Under the pieces are notes generated by a model, which searched no databases, was not told the origin of the DNA, and worked only from the letters and a program-made list of their open reading frames with translations. From Diphasiastrum complanatum (lineage: Eukaryota; Streptophyta; Lycopodiopsida; Lycopodiales; Lycopodiaceae), in NCBI GenBank assembly GCA_029204225.1, contig MU832613.1:1-64000 (forward strand): a stretch of 64,000 nt of DNA, read 5' to 3'. Both the position numbers and the translations under genes were made by a program. Below are positions 33,902-46,114 of this stretch, one piece after another (position 1 is the stretch's first letter; the number at the start of each line of letters is the position of its first letter).

Positions 33902-36900
33902 TGCTGTGAAAAAATTCAAAAACATTCCAAATTTCAACTCAAATCAGCTAAAAAGGCAACCGTTATTCTTGAGAACAAATCAAATCAGCAACATCTACTT
34001 AAACCCAACGCAAAGCCATAGTTGAAGACTTTGTAACGCGCGTTGGATTGAAACAGTTCGAGAATGAAAGCTAACCTCTAAATGCGAAACCGCATGTGTT
34101 AGAGGGAACGCCTGTCAGTCAAATAGACATGATCCACCAAGACAAAGAGAAAGGAGGAGTACGAGGCAGAGGTTGTAGCGAAGAAATCAAATGCTGGTCG
34201 TCGTCGAATATTGCAGCAGCATTGGCATCTCTTCATCTTTCAAGGGCGAGGCAGGGAGCAGGCTCACCGCCCACAGCACAATTTTGAATTTAATGCATCC
34301 ATCAAGTTTCTTAGGAGGGACCTAATAATGCCTTTTCTACAAATGACCACTCTTGGGTGTCATAACTATTAAAATAAAGTAGGTTAACATTAATGCCATT
34401 TTTAAGTTGGTTTTGGATATGTGAAATCTTTTCAAAATTTTGTGAAAACCTTGGAAGTTGATTTGTAGCATTTGTGAGGAGCGATAGTGGACACATGGCA
34501 TTATTGAGTTGGTTAAGATGAGCCCAATTCTCAGCCATAGCAAGGCTTTTAAAGTGTTTTGAATCTTCACTATAGATCTACAAATGCTACCCATAGCAAG
34601 GCTTTTAAAGTGTTTTGACACGTCTGCTATTCGTCATCCAACAGTGGGCTACTTGTTGTAGCCACCCTCGCTACTCTAATGACTCGGGGTGCTAGAGCAG
34701 GTAGTCCACCTATGAATGACGGATACCTAGTACATGATAGCTCTATCAAGTTAAATGCTATTCAATATAATCAATTTTTTTTAGGGATGGGAAAACTTTT
34801 TAACTTTATTTATTGGTATCTTAGGAATAATGGCAATATATTAACAATTATTTGCTTAGTTTAAGGCCATTTATTAATAGGGTATTAACGTGGATATAAG
34901 CTGGCTCTATGTTCATAGTTTTGAATAACAACCAATAGTTTAAGCTAAATATATGCGCCAAAATTGGTAGTCGCTTATTAAAAGTTCCAGTGTTCGGGAA
35001 ACCTTTTTGAGGTTTTCCTCCAAAAACCGATATGTAAAAAAGTTCTTCGGCCTCTATTGAGTGACATGCTCTAACTTGCCGGTTTTCCCTTATAAAACCC
35101 AAGATTTATGACATAAAAAATCCTGTACAATTTTTTCCATGCCGGTTTTTGGGAAAAGATGTCGGTTCCATTCTTGAACTATGTCGGCTTTCCCGAACAC
35201 TATATTGAAACTAGCCTATGTTATATTCAACCACGCCAATCTCTACTTAAAATTGTCTATTTCCACATTAAAGTTGTCTAAAACAGTACTTCTTTTTTCA
35301 AAGTAGCTAATGCAATAAGCGTTGTATGCAAAATCAAAATATATAAGTATTAAGGCCAAGCTAAGGAGGAGCACAATGTGACCAAGCTCCATACATTCCT
35401 CTCGCGCACCCCCTGGTACTCGAACCTCTTCAAGCATGGGCATAGATCCAACTCCACTACCACAAATGAAAATTTCTTTCTACCTTGTGAGTTGTGGCAT
35501 CAGCTTCCAAGGTCCCAACCTAATGTTAATTTGTCTTAGGAATCACAAAATTGCTCCCAAAAGACTCATCTTTGTGAGACTTCCAAAAACCCATCTTATT
35601 GTCCCGTGGAAAGCAAGCACATCTAGATAAACATGGCTAGGCCTCCAACTTGTGGATGAAATATCACATCAGATATGGCCTGACTAAGCCTACAACTTGT
35701 GGATGAGCCCTTTGCTTAGTTATAGTTGTAAAGCTAAGTTTGAAGCTCGAATCTAGGTTGTCAAGATTTGTGGTGCATGTTTTCCAAGAGTCACAATTGA
35801 CAACTCTTGGGGCTAGTTGCATAAGAGCCTCAAAAAACGCTCTTAAATCTCAAAGATAAGCCTAAGTTTGAAGTTGCTTGGATTACTAAAATAGTTAAAT
35901 AAACTTGCATCTCTAAAAATGTAATTTGTTCCTTGTGTAAGGCGAGGCATCGACTAATCACAACAAAGGTAAGAGGATATTGAGGGGGAAGGATGGGGGG
36001 GAAGAGGAGAGGGGGGGGGGGGGTCAAGAGGCGAGCAAAACTTGAGAAGAAGACATGTTTCAGGTCTAGTCCCAAGTCTCAACTCTCCTTACGAGCACGT
36101 GCAAGACATCATGCCTAACTCATCCTAGTGGCCCCATAAACAAGTCATTGCTAGCTAGGGACCTTCACACTTTGATTATATCGAGGCCTTGGTGACAATA
36201 CACATTATTGGCCTCATCTCCTTATCATTTCTTAAGTTCAATGTCCACTTTTCAAACCTTGAAGTTAAAGCAAGGGCAAGGATTCAACATTTGGGCCATG
36301 TGTTTGTAGAGATGCTCTTGCATTCATTTGGCTCTTGATGTGCTTTTGTGCTTCATTTGGCTCTTGATGTGTGTTTGTAGAGATGCTCTTGCATTCATTT
36401 GGCTCTTGAAGTGCTTTTGAGTTTCATTGATTGGCATGTTGGCTTGGTTGTTCATGGAAAAGACTCATGTTTTCATGGCTTCTCCATGAATTTGATGTTG
36501 GCATGTTGTGAGGTTGTGCTTTCTTGCATTTCAGATAGAAATCTAAGTTGAATTAGTGTCCTCAAGACACTCATCACGTGGAGCCAATGCCGATCAACAA
36601 TTGGCCTTTTTGTTTCAGTAATTGATTTGTTTGGAAAACGAGCAAAAGCGACAAGATAAGTTGGTGGTCATAGCTCCCCTTGAGGTGTTGATACAACATT
36701 TAGAGCAAACCAACTAGTCGTGGCTCTTCCAGTATAAGCAAACTTAATTTTTTTATGGAGATATTGTGTGTCAATGTGCAGGACTACTACTGATTCAATG
36801 TGCTACTAATATAAGTGAAAGTGGGAGATCTTCTTTGGGAGTGTTTCTTGGCTTGACTCTATGGGCTTGGCAAGACAAGCAACTTGGCAAAAATCAAGAG

Positions 36901-38758
36901 TTCCATTACTCAAATTGGGATAAATACTTTAGAATCATTAGCATCACATCATTGTGTTGCTTGAAATCCTTTGGTGAGTCTTGTAGATACTCTACATGGT
37001 TTGTATGCCTACTTGTTAAGCTAAATGTGCAGAGCTTTAAGAAGGAATTTTTCAGTCTTGATGCAAATCAACAAAGGAAAACCATAAGAAGCTAGCGGGG
37101 ACACTTTATGTGTGATGCTCCAAGTTTTCAATCAGAGTGTAAATTCCAGCATAGCTTTATAGTGGATTATCTTTGGAGTTGTGAGTCGTTATTGTGGTGA
37201 TGCACTCAGTGAATTGCAATTGAAACTTTATGAGGGTGTCAATAACAGAACATGTGTGTTAAATTAATATTGGACATCTTGCCCAAGGTCAAACTCTCAA
37301 AAGGACACTAGGATTTTTTAAGTTTGCCACCTAGATGCTCAAACAATCTAGCACAAATGCCCAAGCCAATTCATTACAAGAGACAAAAAGACATTTTCAC
37401 AAACTTCTCTTGGTGCTAAAGCCAAAACTACAACCGATTAATGGGTAAAATCAAAGAAAACATAATTCATTATGAAAGGTTTAGCATGTTTCAAACGGAA
37501 AAAGAGATAACATTGTACATGCTGCTCAGGAAAAATATAATGGGACAAAAGAAAATGCCATTCTAGATGGAAGACTAGCTAACTTTAGTATGTATTTCAA
37601 TGAATTTTTGCTGCTCAATTTGGTCTTGAGTTTTTCCATAGTGGCTAATAGCTCTCATCTTACATACGGTAAGGTTATTGGTTAATAGACTCCAACACTT
37701 GGGTTTTTCAATGAAGGAAGTGCTAACAATTACTTGCTCAAAAGACTTGTTTCATTAGAATGTTGTCAAAGTTTAAATATTAAAGCTTTCAATTCTTAAC
37801 CAATATATGATTGGGTTGCAAGTTACTAGTTAAGGACCCCAATAGCTTTCACACTTCATCATTGCCAAGGGAACATTTTTGCAAAACCAACTATTGTTGT
37901 TGTTGTGGGGTCTTTCAACCAAAGACCAAGTTCATGGTTACAAGTGAGTTAAAACACCTTTTCACGGTTCAATTGGAACTATGCTCAAGAGTGACTACTT
38001 CATGTCTAGTAAACTTAACCAATTAATCAAAGATTGGATTTTTTAATAGATTCTATTTTTAAATAAACTCCAAGGGCAAATAATTGATGCTTCAGAGGTG
38101 TTACACAATGCCTCCAATACTCTAGTCAAAGCAAAGGAGAGACCATCAAGAGAAGTATCTTTCATTGTGATAGTGGTACCAAGATACAACATGCAACAAA
38201 CCAATTGAAAACAAGTTCAATGTGCTTGACAAAAGCCAATGGACTTCCAATGTTGAGATCAAAACGATAAGGACTCTTGGACAGGGTGTGATCAAAGTGG
38301 TTGCTACATTCTAGGAAAGGTGTGAAGTGGACCATTGCATGAATCAAAGCTAAATAGTGAGCTCAAAGAGCTGACCTCAAATTGTGATTCTACAAAGATG
38401 GATTTCGAGCTCAAAGTGTTCACTCTATTGTGTGCGAGGATGACAAATCTAGAACTTGTGAAATTCAACATTGAGTTGCATTGAACAACAATGGGAGCTC
38501 ATGTAAACAAAAGGATACCAAAGGTATATTCAAGACTAAAATGCTCTAGCCTTTTTTGCCCATGTCAATAAATCCACATGTTTTATGTAACTACAATCGT
38601 ATACACAAGTTTTATTTGCTAAATCAGTATCTAATTTGTGATGCAATACAAAAGGCAATGATCTCAACTCATACCATGTAGATTAGGACTTTTTTGTGGT
38701 TAGTAAACTCATGTATGATAGCTTAGAAAACATTGCACTAATAAGAACATCACATTTA
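33902..38758 (-). other. MUS81 upstream region and intergenic sequence, no gene recognised
   Basis: The first few hundred bases upstream of the MUS81 start (33902-34300) are less AT-rich and probably hold the 5' UTR and promoter; no TATA box can be assigned with confidence. The rest is AT-rich with short ORFs that lack family features. It contains a run of 13 G at 36011-36023 and small duplications. Confidence 0.45.
36299..36440 (+). repeat. 71-bp tandem duplication
   Basis: TGTGTTTGTAGAGATGCTCT begins at 36299 and 36370, each followed by GCATTCATTTGGCTCTTGA. A shorter partial copy lies between. Confidence 0.8.
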
Positions 38759-39426
38759 TGTTGGAGGGTTTGCGGATCCCAAGGCAACCCTAATCCTAGT
38801 TAATTAGTGAGAGGGATTTGGCACCCTGCGTGTGTAAGTCCAACCCGCAGGGCCTAAATGTCAAGTTAGTGAATAAAGTTGGGTTTCCCTCCAATTTTGA
38901 TGGTTCCCACACTTTTTTAAATTTGAATAAAAAGAGAGGCAAGACTGGACCAATAGGATTCAGAGGCCAGGGTCCTCCTCTCTACTATAAAAAGAGACCA
39001 ACTCGAGTTGCTCCTGATGTTCATTTCCTCATTTCAATAAAGCAAATTGGTTCTCTTTATAAATGGATTGATGAATGTCCTTGCTCTTCCTCTCTTCTCC
39101 TCCATTTCTCATGCTTTCTTTGGATTTTGCTAATTGTTGATCTGATCATTATTGGGATTGCTATTTCTTATGCTTTTTGTGAGAGAGAAAGAGAGAGAGA
39201 GAAGAGTAAGTTTCTATCATTGTTGTGAATTTAGGATTAATGGAAGTAGGGTTAATGGATGTAGTGTTAATGGATGTTAGTGTTAGATCCTCCATTCATG
39301 TTGAAATCTGAACTATACTATTGCTCTCATGGGAATGAACCTACGCGTGACAACTAACTCCGTCTCTTTGATGGTAAATTGACTAGATCTTGGATTGAGG
39401 TTAGGCAAGGAAAGAAACCCACAACA
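38759..39426 (+). repeat. 5' LTR of element G (668 bp)
   Basis: TGTTGGAGGG to CCCACAACA. Relative to the 3' LTR it lacks a 76-bp segment (equivalent to 47798-47873) and has shorter GA and GTTAATGGA-type repeats. It includes a (GA)n tract near 39180. Confidence 0.92.
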
Positions 39427-39430
39427 ATTT

Positions 39431-39445
39431 TGGCGCCGCTACGCC
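39431..39445 (+). other. Primer-binding site of element G
   Basis: TGGCGCCGCTACGCC, four bases after the LTR. It differs from the initiator tRNA-Met site of B, C and D and resembles the TGGCGCC sites of Tat/Athila-type elements. Confidence 0.75.
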
Positions 39446-40474
39446 AATTTTTCAGTTTGCAGCATGATTGTTGGATGGTTAGCTTGCATTAGGCATCTCG
39501 TCGTAGCATGAATAGTGTTAGATCTGCATTTTAGGGTTAGTTTGGGATTGATTTTGCTTGACTTGAGTGGATTTGCTTGTTTGAAATCTAATCTGATTAT
39601 TAAACAGGGAAATCTATTCAGATCACCAATCTTAAGATCCATTTGGATATGAGATATCAGAAAATCTGTCAAATTTGGTCAAAAAGAGGCAAAAAGCGTC
39701 ATCAGAGCTCAGAACTTTTTACCCTCTTTCAGAAAACCTTCACCGAGTTGCAGACACCTTCGGTTTTGTTTACAGGACCTTTAGTTTGAAGGGCGAAGAT
39801 TAATTCCCAGGAGATTTCCAGAAACATCAGAAAACCCACCAAAAAAACACCAAAATTTATCAAAACCCTAAAAATATATAGAAAAAAAACCTTTGCCCGA
39901 TTCATTATGCTTAGATGTGATTCAGATCTATCTACTACCAGGTCGGCGAATAATACCAAAAATAGAAAGGTTTTCAGAGGATCAGTTGTCATATTGTCAT
40001 ATTTTTGCCAAAAAAAAGTCACTTTTTGCAAAATTACCAGTATTACTCTTGATCCTTCGCCAGAGCCTTCGTCAAATTTTCAGAACATTCTATTTATAAA
40101 AAAAAAAAAACTTCGTCCGGTTTTCCATAGTTTTATTTGTGTCAGATCTTCCATCTGAGAAGTCGGCAAAGGTTATTTTCCAAGAAATTGCCATAAAAGT
40201 GTTCAGAGAGTTTTTATCCCAAAATAGCACTGTTGAACCTTCGCTGAGACAACCTTCGCCTAGAGAACCTTCGTCAGTCCTATTTTTAGTTTCTGATTTT
40301 CCAGATCAAGTCTCTGTCAAAATTTTGATCAAATCTAAAATATTCTGAATTGGATTCTAAGAGATTTATCATTTTTGAGAAGTATCGATTGATCGAATTT
40401 CGAGAAGTTTTTTATAGAATCAGATTCTTGAAAAGTGGAATGGAGCTAGCAGATCTAATATGAGATAGTTTCCT
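39446..40474 (+). other. Leader of element G
   Basis: About 1 kb without a supported protein. It contains several dispersed CCTTCG motifs (AACCTTCGC, GCCTTCGTC, CACCTTCGG) between 39740 and 40280. The N-terminal part of gag expected here is not recognisable. Confidence 0.5.
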
Positions 40475-41900
40475 ATGGCCTTAACAGGCGCAGCACAAGA
40501 TTGGTATTATAACCAAGATGAAACTGAGCGTATAGATTGGGAGGTTGTTAAACGAGCCCTTATCACATGGTTCAAATCGCAAAAGTTTATGGAAGACCCT
40601 TTTCTACTTTTAAGTAAAATTAAAATGGGAAAGCGGGAAATGGTTCGAGATTACATCGAAAGAGTGAAACATCTTAGATCTGAATGTGAACCTGAACTGA
40701 TTAATGAAAATGCCATGATTATGTGGTTTTTGTCAGGTCTACCTGAACGGATCAGACGTGAGCTGAAACGTCATAATGAGTACGCACTTTTGCAAAATGC
40801 TATGGACGATGCAATTCGGGAGGAGGATGAAGATTCAGATGATGAGTCGAATGTCAGTATGTTGCCTTATACAGCATGGCAGACTACTACAACATCCACC
40901 ACTATTGCATCAACGAATGCCAATGCTACTGCAGAAATGATGCTCAATGAGTTCGAGAAACTTGGGAAGACCCAATAGAAACAGATGGAAAAGTTGTAGT
41001 TGCAATTTGATGAGAAGATCAAAGCATTGGAAAATTTCCACGGAGAAGCGAACAAGGAACCTGAGAAGTTTGCAAAGACTTTTCCTACCAGGGAAAATAT
41101 CTGGTATTCTATTTGTACAGGAAATCACACAGTGAACAAGTGTCCTCAATTGAAAAAACGAATGGAAATCAGTGTTTGCCATCTGTGTAATTCACCTGAC
41201 CATGAGACTGCTTTTTGCAACTTCAACCCTCGGATAATTCAGCAACGGTATGCCCAGATGGGATATTGAGATCCACAGTATGGAGGAAATTCAGCAACAA
41301 AACTGCGACAATCTACTCTTGGATACCCGGAACGTCTAGCTTTGCCTGCCCCACCAAAACACTCCGCTCCTCCTGCCAATTTGATGAAACCAGAACCTTC
41401 TGAGCAATGGAGCTATGGTAATACTCAGGAAGGTGAATCTTCAAAACAGTATGCCATTTATGTTGTCGCTCAACAACAAGCCTCAAGAAATTGGGCCAGA
41501 GCACCACTTGGATGCTTTGCATGTGGAGAAAATCACAGAGTTGTAGAATGCCCAAATAAAAAAAAATTGTACCATTCTGTCGTGATTGTGGACATGGGCA
41601 TTGCTATAAAGACTATCCAGCAAGACCGAAGCCACCACCAGCTACAACACCTGTAAATTTGATAACAATCAAGCAAGGATTAGTAGCTCAGAATAAACCA
41701 AGTGCACCATTGATGGTGGTCACCAGACCACAAAAGCAAAAAGAACTATTAGTGGATCCAGTACCTGCTGATTCTATTCCATTGAACGATACACCAACAA
41801 CATCGGGAGTCTATCCAAATCTTAATGCAGAAAAACGAAGATATCAGGATATGAGATAGTGGATTAAACATCTGCAAGAGAAGAGGAACTTGAAGCTGCT
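40475..41900 (+). pseudogene. Element G gag with a cluster of zinc knuckles
   Basis: The capsid part (TGAAQDWYYNQDE, KREMVRDYIERVKHL, WFLSGLPERIRRELK) matches the gags at 51.5 kb and 59.5 kb. Downstream come four knuckle-like motifs: a first partial (CTGNHTVNKC), CHLCNSPDHETAFC (canonical CX2CX4HX4C), CFACGENHRVVEC (CX3H spacing) and, after a frameshift at about 41570, CRDCGHGHCYKDY. Stops at 40976, near 40998 and at 41267, plus the frameshift, inactivate it. Confidence 0.82.
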
Positions 41901-41930
41901 AAAGTAACAGCTGAAGTTCAGTCTTCACCA

Positions 41931-42800
41931 TTGCAGCCTCCAAGACATTTACGAATAGATATGAATGATCATTTACATCATCACGAAGAACCCTTCAAGA
42001 TGACTGAACCGGAAGCACCGCATACAGAATTACTCATGAACATTTTGTCTAGCAAGATCAATATTTCAATGGGAGAGTTCCTAAAGTTGGTGCCAAAAGC
42101 AAAAGAAGTCTTAGCGCAAAAGTTAGCTCAAAAGGATCAAAAGACCATCAAGAGTCGCTTTTTTGTGCTGGATTTGAAGAATCTAACGATGTACTCCATG
42201 TTGGAGCCGCTTGGGAAAGTGAACAAAAGAAAGAATATCACTCTGCCAATACAACATAGACAATTTTCTAAAGAAGCAGCTGTGATAGATGGCAGTCCAG
42301 GAGTTAACCTAATTTCTACAAAGCTATGTACAAAATGGGGCCTTACAAAGAATAAGCCTACTACTTTTGCTATTAAGCTAGCTGATCCAACGACAGTTCG
42401 TCCACGAGGAATGGTGGAAGATATACCTATCAGGATTGCAGGATTATAGTTCATCATTACTTTCATCGTGATGGACTTACCAGGAGCACCAAATGTCTAC
42501 CGAGTTCTCTTAGGACGTCCATGGTTACGAGTTGTGCAAGTAATTCATAACTAGGGTACCGGAAAAATCACTTTTGAAAATCATGAACATGCAGTTAAAG
42601 TTGATCCTACGACTTGGACTATCAAACCAGTGGTTCAAAAAGCGGATGATGATTCGTCAACAACGGATCACACTTGTGATCGACCAGAGAAAAAATTGGG
42701 AGTTCACTACGATTCTCAAACGGATACTGTCAATTGGAACGAAGCTCTTGCAACAATTGATTGTACAACATGATATATGTGTCAACAAGATATTCACTCA
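41931..42800 (+). pseudogene. Element G protease region
   Basis: The frame carries FSKEAAVIDGSPGVNLIS, the position of the retroviral-type aspartic protease site, where related element H has ILDSGSGVNIM. The Asp is kept but the D-S/T-G order is altered to D-G-S. MDLPGAPNVYRVLLGRPWL follows after a stop at 42447. It runs into the inversion breakpoint near 42806. Confidence 0.7.
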
Positions 42801-42805
42801 GAGAT

Positions 42806-45133
42806 GAGCGATAATGTATCGGGCCTGAGATCCTTGCGCAGCAGGATGAATAGGACCAACATAATCTAGTCCCCATTTTTCAAATGGTGCTTGCGATAAA
42901 ACCAGATGTAAGGGTTCATAATTCTGTCGAGTAGGCCGTCGTGCTCGCTGGCAGACATCACATGTCTGAATATAAGTTTCTGTGTGGTAATACTCATCAT
43001 CCACTTCAGTATTAACTGGTGCGGATTCAATTCGCAAAACGTGATCGGCTAGATAATGTTGCTTCCCCTTTCTGACCACAATTCAAAAGTCAAATTCAGT
43101 CAATAATAATAACCATCTTGCAATACGTCCAGTATTACACGTCTTGTTTACCAAGTAAAGTAACGGTTGATGATCCGTATAAAATGCAAAGTGCGTTTCC
43201 ATGAGGTAGTGACGAAATTTTCGAACAGAAAAAATCATGGCTAGCGCTTCACGTTCTGTTGTTGAATAATTCTTCTCTGGATCTGTAAGCTGTCTGCTTG
43301 CAAATCGTATAGAATAATCCTTCTTATAGTCACTTGGCTATGTCAAAACTGATCCAATGGTGTATTTTGAGGCATCCGTATAAACATGAAACTCTAATGT
43401 CCAATATGGAGGTAGTATTGGTGCTGAAGATAATGCTTTTTTTAACTTTTCAAAGGCTTCTAACGCCTCTACTGTCCAAATAGGAACAATAGTTAATTTG
43501 TATATAGGTCGTGCTAAATCTGCAAAGAAGATAATAAAAATTCGATAGTAGTTCGCATGACCCATAAACACATAAACTCCTCGAATTGTTGCTGGCGGTG
43601 GCAATTCCACAATAACTTTGATCTTAGAATAATCGGTGGCAATACCATGTCTTGATATCACATGTCCAAGCACAACTCCGTGCGAAACCCATATCTGGCA
43701 TTTTTCTGGATTTAGAGAAATCTGATATTTGCGGCATCTTTCAAAGACTTCCTTCAATCGATCCAGGTGGTCTGTATCTGTACTATGAACTCCCAAGTCA
43801 TCCAAGTAAATTTCAAAGAATTTCTACAGATAATATTTAAAGGCCATTACTCTTTGGAATGAACTTGGTGCATTACAGAGCCCAAACGACATTACTTTGT
43901 AAGCATAGGTGTCCCATTATGTTGCAAAAGCAGTTTTGTGGCGATCGACAGGTGCAATCTTAACCTGGTTGTAACCACTAAATCCATCCAGGAAATTATA
44001 AGCTTCCGCTCCAGCAAGGCGATCCAAAATGCTTTCAGTAGAAGGTAACGAAAACTTTATTCAATGCTTTGATATTCACACAGATTCGCAATTTCTCATT
44101 TTTCTTAGGAACAATGACAATTGGTGAAATCCATTCGATATGCTCGATCTCATAAATGAAATCGTTGTCAAGCAATCTCTGAAGTTCTTTCTTTATCAGA
44201 TCTGCCACATTAGGATTACAGCGATAGAACTTTGTAACCTTTGGTACTGCATCAGGTACTAAAGGTATGGTATGTTCAATGACTGATGTCGAAATACCCT
44301 TCAAATCTTGATAAGTCCATGCAAAGCAATCTTGATACTTAATAAGTAACAAACGGAGTGCTTGATACCATTCAGGAGTAAGTTGTGATCCCACTTGTAC
44401 AATCTTTTCCGGTTCTCCTGGTTCTGCAAGATTCATTGGCTGCGTTCTAGCTGGGCCATCGTAAACCTCTTTAGATTTCGGCATGTGTTCTTCAGGTTCA
44501 CGATGTGCTTTAGGTAACATGATAACCACATCATCCAGTGTATAACATTTAAAATGCTTTGGCATATCATGCTGGACTACATTTGCTTGTTCTTTTTCGA
44601 AAGGACTTGTCTTGGATCTTCGTTTAGTCTTCTTAGCAGGAATTGATCATGGAGGTGATCACTTTTGGGATGATAAATCTTTCTTCACAGGTGAAGACTT
44701 CTTAGATGATGATGTCTTGCTGAAAATCTGACTTGAAGAATCGTTCTTGACTTTTCCTTTGCCTGTATCCAATAGAGGTGGCACTTCCTTTGAATTAATC
44801 TTTTGAGCGGGATTTTCCCATTTCAGGACCATATTATAATGTTGCTTTGCTTGTTTCTTCGTCATCAAACCTGTGATTCTGTCTTCCTTCAATATAACTG
44901 CTTTGGGCGATTTGATTGTTGGTTCATCAGGAACATTACGCACTTCAAATATGGTAGGATCCATATGATGTAGAATCTATTCATCCGTAAGTTCTGCATT
45001 TCCATCATAAGTTAAGGCATGGCTCACTGGTATGAGATCATCCTCAATTGGATCTGGTATAGGTTCCGTTGATATCCAGGCTACATTCAGCACATTTAGT
45101 GGAAACGTGATTGGCATGTCCAAAGTTCGATCT
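42806..45133 (-). pseudogene. Inverted pol segment of element G: reverse transcriptase, RNase H, start of integrase
   Basis: Read on the minus strand from 45133: a pre-reverse-transcriptase spacer (LDMPITFPLNVLNVAWIS), reverse transcriptase (WISPIVIVPKKNEKLRICV near 44.1 kb; catalytic YLDDLGVHS near 43.8 kb; LGHVISRHGI), and RNase H (VYTDASKYTIGSVL, TEREALAMIF, FAFYTDHQPLLYLVNK). A shortened integrase start follows (CDVCQRARRP, KWGLDYVGPI, QARYIIA). The reading ends at 42806, and its continuation TDYMTKWVEAK is on the plus strand at 45134. Frameshifts also occur near 44.0 kb. Confidence 0.88.
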
Positions 45134-45936
45134 AAACTGATTATATGACCAAGTGGGTTGAAGCCAAAGCTGTCAAAGTGGCTGATGCGAAATCTACGGC
45201 CAAGTTTCTACATGAAAATATTATAATTAGATTTGGATGTCCAATCAAAATTGTCAGTGATCAGGGTACACACTTTGTTGATCAAACAATAAAGTATTTA
45301 TTGGAAGATTTTTTTGTTATACACAGATTTAGTACTCCCTATTATCCCAGAGGGAATGGCCAAGCTGAATCTTCCAATAAGATTCTCTGCACCATTATGA
45401 CAAAGATAGTTGAAGCGAGTTGGTCTGATTGGGAACATAAACTGTATGCAGCATTATGGGCATTCAGAACCGCTTACAAAAATAGTACAAATCAAACACC
45501 TTTTCAACTGGTTTATGGTCAAGATGCTGTTATGCCAATTGAATTTTTAATTTCATCTTTACGCATAGCAGCAACGGAACGATTAAATGATGATATGTCT
45601 TTACAACTCCGTCATGAAGCGTTGCACAAATTATGCGAAACCCGATCGATGGCAATTCATGCCTTAGCAGCAGAGAAACCCCGCCGCAAGACATGGCACG
45701 ATCGTCGATTGCACAAGAAAGATCTGGAAGCAGGAGATCTTGCATTGATGTACAAAACCAAGCTGATCAAGGATAAGTTGAAGTTTATCGGAGAAGGCCC
45801 GTATAAAGTGAAAGAAATCTTGAACTATGGCGCGATAATTCTTGAGCACTTGGATGGAAAACAATTTGATACTCCGGTAAATGGCAGCCGATTACGCAAG
45901 TTTTGGCAGCCTGCTTTGCCAGTTCAGCAAGCCTGA
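45134..45936 (+). pseudogene. Element G integrase core and C-terminus
   Basis: An open frame of about 265 residues with MTKWVEAKAVKVADAKS, IVSDQGTHF (second catalytic Asp) and PRGNGQAESSNKIL (catalytic Glu), then a C-terminal RNA/DNA-binding-like region. The first catalytic Asp (LDYVGP) lies on the other strand beyond the breakpoint at 42.8 kb, so no complete integrase can be made. There is no chromodomain. Confidence 0.88.
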
Positions 45937-46114
45937 TCTCAATATTTTTTTTAAAATTTTATTTGTTTTTCAAGTTTTTGTTTTCAGTATTTAATCTGCT
46001 GACTTTTTTGGAAAAAGACAATAACAAAAAACAAAAAAAAGACTGATGAGCAAAAGTCATGAAGTCATCAGCTAAGGGTTTGAAGAAGAAGATACTTTTG
46101 AAGAAGAAGAGACC

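Noticed and set aside
36766-37095. 109-codon ORF upstream of MUS81
   Set aside because: No recognised motif, ordinary AT-rich context and no flanking splice or promoter signal I can defend.
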